Source of the DNA: Marinilabiliales bacterium
Lineage (GTDB): Bacteria > Bacteroidota > Bacteroidia > Bacteroidales > PUMT01
Assembly: GCA_007695015.1 (NCBI GenBank)
Contig: REEN01000019.1
Span: forward strand, 1-47,273
Length of the DNA stretch: 47,273 bases
Direction of reading: 5' to 3'
Under the pieces are notes generated by a model that was not told the DNA's origin, did no database searches, and worked only from the letters and a program-made list of their open reading frames with translations. Position numbers and translations under genes: made by a program. Each line of letters starts with the position of its first letter. Positions within the stretch are counted from its first letter, which is position 1. This document shows positions 1-7,805 of the stretch, piece after piece.

Positions 1-170
1 AAATTACCGTGAAACATCTGCTTTCGAATACTTCAGGAATTCCCGACTATTTTTCTCAACGGCTGGCAAACGGTAAAAAGGCAGATGCCAGCCTTTTCAG
101 TGGCAATGACGAAGCATGGACCCGGGAGAGGGTGGTTGAGGCCACAGCTCGGCGATCAATGCCATGTTGA
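1..170 (+). pseudogene. Truncated beta-lactamase-related serine hydrolase fragment
   Basis: Reading from base 3, the plus strand encodes about 55 residues that start ITVKHLLSNTSGIPDYF and stop at a TGA at 168-170. HLLSNTSGIPDY is the conserved stretch just after the active-site SxxK motif of class C beta-lactamase-like serine hydrolases (penicillin-binding-protein-like esterases and peptidases). Intact members continue for roughly 200 more residues, through the YxN and HxG motifs. Here the frame ends about 40 residues after the motif, and the convergent CPBP gene begins at once, so the C-terminal half is missing. The 5' part lies outside the window. I infer a broken gene. A frameshift is less likely, because no other frame continues the family pattern before the neighbouring gene. 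Confidence 0.7.
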
Positions 171-194
171 AGATTATAAAGGCTGCGAGGGACT

Positions 195-216
195 GAATAA
201 TATCATGATATTATTC
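195..216. repeat. Perfect 22-bp AT-rich palindrome
   Basis: Bases 195-205 (GAATAATATCA) are followed directly by their exact reverse complement at 206-216. The palindrome overlaps the stop codon of the minus-strand CPBP gene and lies 24 bases past the premature stop of the truncated hydrolase. It could form a hairpin acting as a terminator between these convergent genes, although there is no clear T-run. It could also be a fragile site linked to loss of the hydrolase 3' end. Both roles are inference. Confidence 0.75.
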
Positions 217-931
217 CAAATACCACCATTATCTGCATCGGGGCTCCCATTATGAAATGAATCACAATTGCCGTGCTGGTGTTCCTGGTTTTATACGTGA
301 CAAGCGGCACCAGCAGCAACAAAGGCAAAGCAACAATATTGACAAGCAGGCCAAAAGACAAGTGAAAGACCCCATGCAACACCCCGTTGAAAATCCATGC
401 ATAATTGCCCAATGCCACCTCCTGCCTCGGGAGGATGTAACCCCGCCATAATATCTCCTCGCCAACATAGTTGAAGAAGAAAAACAGGGGCAATAACAGC
501 AGGAAAAAGCGTTCCCGGCCGGCAAGCCTTTCCGGCTCTATGGGGGAAATGTTCTTAAGGTCAGCAATATCAATACCCAGGGGCATTATCACCAAAAAGG
601 AAACAATCAAACCAATCAATACAACCGCAACCAGGAAACCGGTAATAATCCAGAGCCAGTCATTTTTGGTGATCCTTTTGATCCTCAAACGTTCAAGGAC
701 AGTTTTACGGTCCAATGAGTATCCGTCACTTTTCATCAAAAGAAGAGTCAGGATAAATAAGGGCATAAATAGTAAAAATGTGCCTGAGATTAACCAGGCC
801 GCATATGCACTCAATCCAAAGACCATTGTCAATAATGGAATGGTATGGTTAAGATGGACCCAGAAAATGATACCTGGTATCAGGAACAGCAGTATGGAAT
901 AGACAACACCTATCTTTTTCGGTGAATTCAT
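203..931 (-). CDS. CPBP family intramembrane glutamic endopeptidase
   Basis: This is a polytopic membrane protein of about 242 residues from the ATG start; an in-frame GTG two codons upstream at 937 would give 244. All three signature motifs of the CPBP (CAAX protease/Rce1-like, Abi) family are present, numbered here from the GTG. They are EExxxR in GEEILWRGY (E160, E161, R165), a second helix with H188 and H192 in LHGVFHL, and H227 in the last membrane segment (VIHFIMG). Hydrophobic stretches fall near 13-35, 50-68, 95-120, 144-158 and 195-215. Family members cleave within membranes; bacterial ones are linked to bacteriocin self-immunity or maturation, but the substrate cannot be told here. 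The gene stands alone, convergent with the truncated hydrolase. Confidence 0.88.
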   Translation of the reverse strand: MNSPKKIGVVYSILLFLIPGIIFWVHLNHTIPLLTMVFGLSAYAAWLISGTFLLFMPLFILTLLLMKSDGYSLDRKTVLERLRIKRITKNDWLWIITGFLVAVVLIGLIVSFLVIMPLGIDIADLKNISPIEPERLAGRERFFLLLLPLFFFFNYVGEEILWRGYILPRQEVALGNYAWIFNGVLHGVFHLSFGLLVNIVALPLLLLVPLVTYKTRNTSTAIVIHFIMGAPMQIMVVFGIIS

Positions 932-1014
932 CAGCACTTATGTTTTACTATTGATTCTATGACCTGTTTTACCGCAATAGCTATAATATTTAGATGCCAC
1001 AACTCACAAAGGGT

Positions 1015-1782
1015 TCATTCTGTTTTGAAATCTGCCAGGTGGCCGATTCTTTTCCAGTCAAATCCAAGCAGCCGGGCACCCTCCTTGTCGGCTTCGAGGG
1101 CATCGAATGAGGCAACTATTTTGTTTACGGGCGGGTCGCAATGACTTCCGCCAAGATGATAATCGGGCATGCCGACAGTGGCGTCAAGCAATGTAAGATC
1201 GGGCATTCGGTGCATGTTCATCTCGATTATCGACTCATCCATGCGGTTGTGGAAAAACGATTTTTTCCAGAATCCTCCAACCTGGTAATGAGAAGGAGGA
1301 GCAAATCCCATCATATTCTTCAGCGATAATGTAACAGTTGAAAAGGAGTGCGCCTTCAGCACCGGTACGCTTATAATAAAATACTCCATCGCAATTTGGG
1401 GAATATAATACTCCCTGAATATTTTACATGTGGGAATTTCTAACCTGGTGAGCGGCTCTTCATTCAGGTCCACCAGCCTGACCTGCTTCTCTTCAGCCAG
1501 CCTTGTATAACCCAGCGCTGCGAATACTTCTCCGGTTGATTTTTCTCCCCCGCTGCCTTCAGCAACTATTATCTCTGCGCCGCTCACAGAGCGTAAATAG
1601 TCAATAATAGCTCCGACACAATCAACAGGCGTAGTAACCGGGAATGGTATGTCATCAACAAGATTGGGTTTGATCAGGATTTTATGCTGCTTAGCCAGCA
1701 CCGGGGCAGCCCTGATCTCATCAAATGCCCTGGCAACAGATTCCGGGTAACCTGTAAATGAAATCACTGAGACTTTATTCAT
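1015..1782 (-). CDS. DUF362 domain protein
   Basis: The 255-residue protein shows the DUF362 pattern: KPNLV at 38-42, a TPV segment at 51-53, VLKAHSFSTVTLSLKNMMGF at 141-160, and a closing ASFDALEADKEGARLLG segment at about 224-240. There is no signal peptide and no ferredoxin-type cysteine cluster, so this is the short cytoplasmic form; longer relatives carry an added 4Fe-4S domain. The family has no settled biochemical function. It lies downstream of the hexokinase gene on the same strand, but a 158-bp gap containing an imperfect direct repeat separates them, so co-transcription is uncertain. Confidence 0.85.
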   Translation of the reverse strand: MNKVSVISFTGYPESVARAFDEIRAAPVLAKQHKILIKPNLVDDIPFPVTTPVDCVGAIIDYLRSVSGAEIIVAEGSGGEKSTGEVFAALGYTRLAEEKQVRLVDLNEEPLTRLEIPTCKIFREYYIPQIAMEYFIISVPVLKAHSFSTVTLSLKNMMGFAPPSHYQVGGFWKKSFFHNRMDESIIEMNMHRMPDLTLLDATVGMPDYHLGGSHCDPPVNKIVASFDALEADKEGARLLGFDWKRIGHLADFKTE

Positions 1783-1815
1783 TATAATCCTTTTACATAA
1801 TGCACAAAAACCTTG

Positions 1816-1898
1816 CTGCCCGGGGTCACTGCAGCCCTCCCCATCATGATCCTTTTTTCCTGGTAGATAGTAATTTTCCTGTCCGGGGTCATTGCAGC
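1816..1898. repeat. Two imperfect 20-bp direct repeats between DUF362 and hexokinase genes
   Basis: CTGCCCGGGGTCACTGCAGC at 1816-1835 recurs at 1879-1898 with two mismatches, 63 bp apart (about six helical turns). They fill much of the short gap between two same-strand genes. They could be binding sites or a relic of local duplication. No function is evident. Confidence 0.6.
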
Positions 1899-1940
1899 AC
1901 CCGGAGCAGCCTTTGCCCGAAAATGTGTATTAGCGGCCGG

Positions 1941-3224
1941 CTACTCAATCAGCCCGGCCAGCGCTGCCCCGAGCAGGCTGGAGTTGTCCACTTCGGTAAA
2001 TTCAACGTACCGTTTCTTTTCCCCGGTAAGGTAATCACTGAAATACCCTTCAAAACGCTGCTTCAGATTGTGGAGTTTGTAAAAGGTGGTGCCCTCGATG
2101 GTCATCATCACAGGTTTATCGGGTGACTGACCTTTGCCGCATTTCAGGACTACCGCGGCGAGATTTGCAGCAACAAGCTTTGCAGCCCTGTCGACCAGGG
2201 TGTCGATTATCGCCCGGCAGGCTTCAGCGTCCTCCCTGCCTGTGAAGCATCCGGCCAGAACATTGCTGTTGCCCGTTATGCCCGCAGCAAAGAGGCCGGC
2301 ATCCTCAGAAGAGAGCTTTTCAACTTTTGCCAGCTTTTCTGAAGCTTCAGGAGAAAACAGCCCCTCTCCGGCAGCCTCCTTAAGCACATGGAGGCAAAGG
2401 GGACCGAAATACCCACCTGAAAACATCTTCTCAAAGGAATAATTACCCGGGTTCCCGGTGGTGTTGTCAAAACCAACGTCAAGGGAGGTACGGGGCGCCC
2501 TGGAGAAATTGCCCGACTCTATATTTATTATCTGGCTCCTGGTGTTGTCAAGCTCACGGTTCTTCCTGATTGCAGAGTTGCTCTCAATATAACAGGTGTT
2601 TGTGCCTGTTCCCAGTATAAAACCTATGAAGGAGCTGTATGACCTGCCGAAGCTTTCTGATTTGCCTGCCAGGAGGGTTGCAACAGTGTCATTCAGCAGC
2701 ACTATCGGTTTTTCGGGCATTCCAAGGGTCTGCAGCAATGTTTTTCCCACAAGCTTCCCCACCACTTCGGGAGCCTGCACCTCCTTGCAGAACTGCAGGA
2801 GTATGCCGTCCCTGTCGGGCAATATCTCTGTGGGATAAGAAAAACAGAAACCGATCCGGTCAGCTTGCTCGGCCAGCGGCCTGATATAATCAGCCAGGGT
2901 CCCGAAGAACTCGCTTGCCGAAATCTCACCGTCAAGCCCGGGCATACCCCGGTTTACGATCTCAAAGGGCTCAGGCCGGCCCGACTTGTCAAATTTTACA
3001 AGAGCGGCCCTGAAGTTGGTGCCCCCCGCATCGATGGCCAGTACCGGCACCTCTTTAAGGAACTCATTGTCTGCCTCTATATAGGTCGGTATCATACGGA
3101 GGGAGCCCTCCGCCCCTGTCAGCCCCTTTTCCATCTCATCGGTAAAGTCAGTGATAAGGGTATCAATATCTACATCTTCTGCTCTTAGCTTGTGTGTCTT
3201 CAAAAATTGTTCTGCTCTGCTCAT
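1941..3224 (-). CDS. Hexokinase (eukaryotic-type, HK family)
   Basis: This 427-residue cytoplasmic enzyme is predicted to phosphorylate hexoses such as glucose with ATP. It belongs to the eukaryotic-type hexokinase family, not the ROK or Glk glucokinases. The phosphate-1 loop is LAIDAGGTNFRAA (D65-R72), the sugar-binding segment is GFCFSYP (125-131), the catalytic aspartate is D179 in LNDTVATL, and a GTGTN loop is at 205-209. A glutamate in INIESGNF and the C-terminal SSLLGAAL helix complete the fold. The length suits a single-domain hexokinase of about 50 kDa; such genes are known from Bacteroides. It starts 43 bp downstream of a putative glycosidase gene on the same strand, so the pair may release and then phosphorylate a sugar. 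Confidence 0.93.
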   Translation of the reverse strand: MSRAEQFLKTHKLRAEDVDIDTLITDFTDEMEKGLTGAEGSLRMIPTYIEADNEFLKEVPVLAIDAGGTNFRAALVKFDKSGRPEPFEIVNRGMPGLDGEISASEFFGTLADYIRPLAEQADRIGFCFSYPTEILPDRDGILLQFCKEVQAPEVVGKLVGKTLLQTLGMPEKPIVLLNDTVATLLAGKSESFGRSYSSFIGFILGTGTNTCYIESNSAIRKNRELDNTRSQIINIESGNFSRAPRTSLDVGFDNTTGNPGNYSFEKMFSGGYFGPLCLHVLKEAAGEGLFSPEASEKLAKVEKLSSEDAGLFAAGITGNSNVLAGCFTGREDAEACRAIIDTLVDRAAKLVAANLAAVVLKCGKGQSPDKPVMMTIEGTTFYKLHNLKQRFEGYFSDYLTGEKKRYVEFTEVDNSSLLGAALAGLIE

Positions 3225-3267
3225 ATCGTTTGTTTTATTAGTTCTTAAAAGAATTCTGTTGACTTTT

Positions 3268-4569
3268 TTACCTGTTTACGAAAAAAGGGATATTTGCATT
3301 GGCCACATTGCCATTGCCATCGTAAATATATACAAACAGACGGTAATTACGGCCAGCGTCCGGGGGGACCTCGAAAATGATCTCATTCTCAGGGGCACTC
3401 TTCAGGAACCCCTCAACAGGCTCGGGTTTTGTCTCTCCCTGTCCTGCATAGGGGGCAAACTTCTCCGGTTCAGGGAGCAGCTCCCACTCATATGTGAGTT
3501 CATCGCCATCGGGATCATGACAAACAACCCTGGCCGTTGCAGTGCTGCCGGCTGCAAGTACAACATCATCGGTGGCCATTCTGCCGTCGATAGTAAGGGA
3601 TTCGATACGGGGTGCAAGGTTATCAGGCCATTCACCCGTCCACATATACTGCATCACCTCGACTGTCTGTGTTCTTAAACCGTTATGGAACATATTGAAC
3701 CAGGTATGAGTCCTCTCCTGCCTGTTGCTTGTCCACAAAAACACGTATGACCCAACACAAAGCGGATCGGCAAGTATTACATTCTCATACCTTTCCCTGT
3801 AAACCGTGGCCTTTTCTGAGCTGGTCTCCTCGATAACAACCCCCTGGCTTGTACGCGGCACCTCCCACCATCCGGAAGGTCCCCACTCGGTAACCACATA
3901 GGGTTTGTCCCAGCCGAACTCCCTGAGCCACCCGGGCACATTCATTATATCGGCGTATCCATTGATGCCAAGCAGATCAAGATCGGGACACCGCTCCCTT
4001 ATGACCTCAAACTTTCTCTTTTCCCTCTCTCCCACCCCGACAACAGTAAGTACCGGGTGTACAGGGTCTATCCTCTTTATCATGGCAGCAATATCGTTCA
4101 CTGCATCCCAGACTTTTTGATTATAATCCAGGTTGCCCGGTATATGGTCGAGTTCGTTTCCTATTGCCCACATCAGGATGGCAGGATGGTCTTTGTTCTC
4201 TTCAACAATACTCTTAACCCTTTCATACTGGGCCTTTACCGCCTCTTTATCATTATAGTCAAAACCATCCCTTTCGGCTCTCACCGGCAGATTTACAAGA
4301 ACCTTGAACCCAAGCCTGTAAGCTTCATCAAGTAGTCTGGGGCCAGTCCGCAAAGAATTGGCGCCACTTGCAGCGAGCTCTTCAAGAAAATCCCATCCTA
4401 CAGCACCCTTGATAAAAAAGGGCTCACCATCGAGGTACATGCTGAATCCTTCATCCTCCGGCCTGAATTCAACTTTGGGAGGGGTTTCTGAATCTTCAGA
4501 TCGCTGACTGGTCCCGCTGCATGCATTGATCAGCAGGAATGTAACAATAAACACAAGGATCCTGGTCAT
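3268..4569 (-). CDS. Glycoside hydrolase family 2-like TIM-barrel lipoprotein
   Basis: The 433-residue product begins with a lipoprotein signal (hydrophobic core, then LINAC with C17 as the lipidated cysteine), so it should be anchored in a membrane, facing periplasm or surface. The central region looks like a clan GH-A catalytic barrel: WAIGNELDH at 134-142 supplies the acid/base E139, and VVTEWGPSGWW near 225-235 supplies the likely nucleophile E228. An N-terminal strand segment reading YLDGEPFFIKGA resembles the entry to GH2/GH5-type barrels. From about 320 an immunoglobulin-like domain follows (DPDGDELTYEW). The substrate cannot be assigned. It heads a likely two-gene unit with hexokinase and is divergent from the DoxX fusion gene. 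Confidence 0.8.
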   Translation of the reverse strand: MTRILVFIVTFLLINACSGTSQRSEDSETPPKVEFRPEDEGFSMYLDGEPFFIKGAVGWDFLEELAASGANSLRTGPRLLDEAYRLGFKVLVNLPVRAERDGFDYNDKEAVKAQYERVKSIVEENKDHPAILMWAIGNELDHIPGNLDYNQKVWDAVNDIAAMIKRIDPVHPVLTVVGVGEREKRKFEVIRERCPDLDLLGINGYADIMNVPGWLREFGWDKPYVVTEWGPSGWWEVPRTSQGVVIEETSSEKATVYRERYENVILADPLCVGSYVFLWTSNRQERTHTWFNMFHNGLRTQTVEVMQYMWTGEWPDNLAPRIESLTIDGRMATDDVVLAAGSTATARVVCHDPDGDELTYEWELLPEPEKFAPYAGQGETKPEPVEGFLKSAPENEIIFEVPPDAGRNYRLFVYIYDGNGNVANANIPFFVNR

Positions 4570-4648
4570 AATTTACAAGTATTTGGTAAGAATTGTATAG
4601 TACGGCTAAACTAACAATTTATTTATTCTGTAAAAAGCAGCCCTTGTA

Positions 4649-4683
4649 TTTTAAAGCTGTAATATCTACTTTTAAAGCTGTAA
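4649..4683. promoter_or_regulatory. Two identical 14-bp tandem sites 21 bp apart, candidate operator
   Basis: TTTTAAAGCTGTAA occurs at 4649-4662 and again, identically, at 4670-4683. The centre-to-centre spacing of 21 bp is two turns of B-DNA, so both sites face the same side of the helix. They lie 15 bp upstream of the ATG of the DoxX fusion gene, within the 128-bp divergent gap. This arrangement suits cooperative binding of a regulator or overlap with the promoter. No regulator gene is adjacent. Being an operator is inference; the repeat itself is exact. Confidence 0.5.
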
Positions 4684-4697
4684 ATAAAACTCTGCTT

Positions 4698-6287
4698 ATG
4701 GATAATAGATACGCAAAGACCGGCAAATTCGGGCTTTATGCCCTGGTGGCACTCAGGATTGTGATTGCCTGGCACCTACTGTATGAAGGACTGTCAAAGG
4801 CGCTGACCCCTGAGTGGACATCGGCCGGTTTTCTCTCAATATCGGCCTGGATATTCGCCCCGGCATTCCACTGGATAGCCGGCAACGCACTGGCACTGGC
4901 CATAGTTGATATTATCAATATTGCAGGGCTTATACTGATCGGTTGTGCATTATTCATTGGAATTCTTGACAGGGCAGCGGCCATATGCGGTATGGCCCTG
5001 ATCGGGCTATACTGGCTGGCCAATCCGCCGCTTGTGGGGGTGGGAATGGGTGTTGTTACTGAGGGCAATTACCTGATAGTGGACAAGAACATGGTGCAGT
5101 TTTTCGCTCTCCTCCTCCTTGCCCTTATCCCCACCGGCAGGTATATCGGACTGGCGCATTTTTTCAAAGCAAACCGCAACAGGAGAATGGAAATGGAGGT
5201 CAGGACAACCCCTGATGAGACCGGCACAACTGATGAGACCGGCACACCTGGTGAACCGGCACCAAACTATACACTTGACCGCCGCACATTGTTGCGGGGA
5301 CTGGCAACATTGCCTTTCATGGGGGCATTCGGTCTGGCATTCCTGAAGATGAAAAGATGGAAGAGCTACGAGGAGCAGAACCTGGTGGACGCAATGACCG
5401 GTGCAAGCGCCAAAATACTTGATGTAGCCAGCCTTAATGACCTGAGTGAACCTATATCCAAAGCACTGATAAAAGACAGGGAGTTTAGCCGGCTCATACT
5501 GGGAGGGAACCTTCTTTCAGGCTGGGCACACAGCCGCGACCTGATATATGTATCGCAGCTTGTCAAGGCATACCACCAGAAAGAGAAAATATTTGCAACC
5601 CTGTATCTTGCAGAGAGGTGCGGGGTGAACACATTGCTTACCAACCCGATACTGTGCTCGCTTATTGAAGAATACTGGAAGAGAGGCATAGGCAGGATCC
5701 AGTTTATATCAGACTGTGCTGGGCTGGTTTACGATGCAAAGGGAGCCAGTCCCATGCCTTTCGATCAGTATATGGACAGCATCAAAAGAGCAATAGATAC
5801 GGGAGCGGTTGCCTGCTACATACAGGGTGAAACGGCCGATTACTATATGGAGCGGGGCAATGTTGATGCAATTGCAAAGGTGATGGATTATATTAAGAGC
5901 AGGGGAGTGATTTGCGGCATTGGCGCCCACAGGATCGAAACAATCAAGGCATGTGTGGAAGCCGGACTGGAAACCGATTTCTGGATGAAGACCCTGCATC
6001 ACCACAACTACTGGTCGGCAAGACACCCCCAGTGGCATGACAACCTTTACTGCTATGACCCCGCAAAGACCATTAATTACATGAAACAGCTCCCTGAACC
6101 CTTCATTGCCTTCAAGGTGTTGGCAGCCGGAGCCATCCACCCCAGAGATGGCTTCAGGTATGCATTTGAGAACGGGGCTGATTTTGTATGTGCCGGCATG
6201 TACGATTTTCAGATGGTTGATGATGTAAATATCGCCTGTGAGATATTAAACGGCGATATTAAACGTGACCGGCCCTGGAGGGCATAA
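4698..6287 (+). CDS. DoxX-like membrane domain fused through a twin-arginine segment to a TIM-barrel-like domain
   Basis: I place the start at 4698 (MDNRYAKTGK), giving 529 residues; the frame stays open upstream to 4593, but that stretch reads through the tandem repeats. Residues 12-150 form about four membrane helices with a DoxX/MauE-like pattern (LYEGLSK, LDRAAAICG, TEGNYLIVDKNMVQ). A low-complexity linker with repeated DETGT follows (173-187). LDRRTLLRGLATLPFMGAFG at 193-212 then resembles a twin-arginine signal with RR at 195-196. Residues 230-529 form a soluble alpha/beta domain that looks like a TIM barrel, with a histidine-rich segment (LHHHNYWSARHPQWHDN, 433-449). I do not recognise the enzyme family. 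If the twin arginine works, the C-terminal domain would lie in the periplasm, tethered to the membrane. Confidence 0.75.
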   Translation: MDNRYAKTGKFGLYALVALRIVIAWHLLYEGLSKALTPEWTSAGFLSISAWIFAPAFHWIAGNALALAIVDIINIAGLILIGCALFIGILDRAAAICGMALIGLYWLANPPLVGVGMGVVTEGNYLIVDKNMVQFFALLLLALIPTGRYIGLAHFFKANRNRRMEMEVRTTPDETGTTDETGTPGEPAPNYTLDRRTLLRGLATLPFMGAFGLAFLKMKRWKSYEEQNLVDAMTGASAKILDVASLNDLSEPISKALIKDREFSRLILGGNLLSGWAHSRDLIYVSQLVKAYHQKEKIFATLYLAERCGVNTLLTNPILCSLIEEYWKRGIGRIQFISDCAGLVYDAKGASPMPFDQYMDSIKRAIDTGAVACYIQGETADYYMERGNVDAIAKVMDYIKSRGVICGIGAHRIETIKACVEAGLETDFWMKTLHHHNYWSARHPQWHDNLYCYDPAKTINYMKQLPEPFIAFKVLAAGAIHPRDGFRYAFENGADFVCAGMYDFQMVDDVNIACEILNGDIKRDRPWRA

Positions 6288-6333
6288 GCTGAATAGCTGT
6301 TATTAGTGTAATACGCCGACTACCCTTGTCCTG

Positions 6334-7779
6334 TCACCTGGGAGAGATGGAGGACCCGTAATTAACTATTTTTACATCTTCGACAAACGGACCAATATGC
6401 AAAACCCTCTCTGCCATCTCTGAAAGTGGCCGGCCGTCAACAAAGCAGTCCTCGAAAAATACACCGGAGATATTGTTCAATTCACCGAATCCCTCGAGGG
6501 AAACGGGCCCTTCATGAAACCATGTAACATTTCTGACAGTAACGTTCCGTATATTACCCGGGGGGTCATCTCCATATCTCCGGCCTTCGGTTATGATCAG
6601 TTCAAACAGTTTCTCGTCGGCCTGTTCAACCCTTATATCTTCAAACAGGATATCGATTATCAGGGAGGGTCCGTCACAAACTATGCTGAAGCCGCTGTGG
6701 CCATCAACCCTGCTGCCGCCCCTTGAGAGAAGTATGTCGTTGTTCCTTGCCACTACATTCCTGATGTAGGGGCCTCGGGTCTCAAAGCCAATAGTAACCC
6801 CGTCGCTGAATGCAAATCCAACCATCGTATTGTTCTCAATAAGAATGTCTTCAACTACATGATCTGGCTGGGGTGACTTGATCGCAACACAGTCATCGGT
6901 ACACCGGAAGAAACAGTTGCTTATTGTTACATTCTGCGAACCCACGGGATTGATGCCGTCGCCGCTGGGCCCGAAACTAACCACCTTTACATCATCATAT
7001 TTCACATTCCTGCTGGCTGTAACGGTATTGATCCATCCCCGGCCGTTCCTGATGGTTATCCCTTCAAAGAGTACGTTCTCAGAGTTGTCGACCCTCACCA
7101 TACGGTCATACTCAAATGCCCCGTCAAGAATTCCCCTGCCGGTTACCCTGATATTGGTCGCACCGTCGGTCCTGATCCCACCGTAAACAATCGCTCCCGG
7201 GGCAATATAGAGGGTCTGGTTGTCGGCCAACGTGATATAACCGGGATGGTGACGGCCGGGGCCGAAATAAATTACGCCGGGGTCATCAGCAGAAGGCACC
7301 TCCTCCTCAGCAGGATTAGCAAAAAAACAGAGAGGAGGGAGATCATCAACTTCAATATAAAGCTTGTCCGGGCCCTGAAGTGTAAAACTCAGCACATTCC
7401 CGTTGATCTCCGGCTCAATGCCCCTGCCGGAAGGGCGTACCGTGGCAATGGAAATGTCGCCGGGTACTTTAACAGATACGCTGATCTCTCCTTCAGATGA
7501 GAAGCTGGCAAAATGAACCTCCTGCTGGACAGATGTATAGGGCCTGGATGTAAACCATTCCGGCAGACTCTCAATATCCATTGATGTCCGGAACTTTTCT
7601 GTCCATATCTCAACTCCGTTAACGATTACGGTATACTTATCGCTTGTTGCTAACCCGGGAACTGCAGGATAACTGTATACACCTGGTTCAGCCTCTCTGC
7701 AACCCTGAAACGACAATGACAGCATTAAACCAAAAAGGCAGGTCATTAAATAAACTATCCGGTACTGGTAATTCATCAT
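6334..7779 (-). CDS. Beta-helix glycoside hydrolase lipoprotein, GH28-like
   Basis: The 481-residue protein has an N-terminal hydrophobic segment ending in a lipobox-like FQGC (C27), so it is probably a lipoprotein; ATG codons at 7779 and 7776 are equivalent. A beta-sandwich-like region (about 45-165) precedes a right-handed parallel beta-helix. Active-site-like elements resemble polygalacturonases: SGDGINPVG with D274, CTDDCVAIK with D295 and D296, and VDGHSG with H361. The classical RIK motif is not evident, so it may act on another sugar; GH28-related or dextranase-like enzymes are possible. It follows the M28 peptidase gene by 26 bp on the same strand and is convergent with the DoxX fusion gene. 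Confidence 0.75.
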   Translation of the reverse strand: MMNYQYRIVYLMTCLFGLMLSLSFQGCREAEPGVYSYPAVPGLATSDKYTVIVNGVEIWTEKFRTSMDIESLPEWFTSRPYTSVQQEVHFASFSSEGEISVSVKVPGDISIATVRPSGRGIEPEINGNVLSFTLQGPDKLYIEVDDLPPLCFFANPAEEEVPSADDPGVIYFGPGRHHPGYITLADNQTLYIAPGAIVYGGIRTDGATNIRVTGRGILDGAFEYDRMVRVDNSENVLFEGITIRNGRGWINTVTASRNVKYDDVKVVSFGPSGDGINPVGSQNVTISNCFFRCTDDCVAIKSPQPDHVVEDILIENNTMVGFAFSDGVTIGFETRGPYIRNVVARNNDILLSRGGSRVDGHSGFSIVCDGPSLIIDILFEDIRVEQADEKLFELIITEGRRYGDDPPGNIRNVTVRNVTWFHEGPVSLEGFGELNNISGVFFEDCFVDGRPLSEMAERVLHIGPFVEDVKIVNYGSSISPR

Positions 7780-7805
7780 AATCTGGAAATGCTTTATTTT
7801 AAATT

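Noticed and set aside
4593-4697. Upstream extension of the DoxX fusion protein by 35 residues
   Set aside because: This part translates the tandem 14-bp repeats and AT-rich promoter-like DNA; the protein starting at 4698 has a natural DoxX-type N-terminus.
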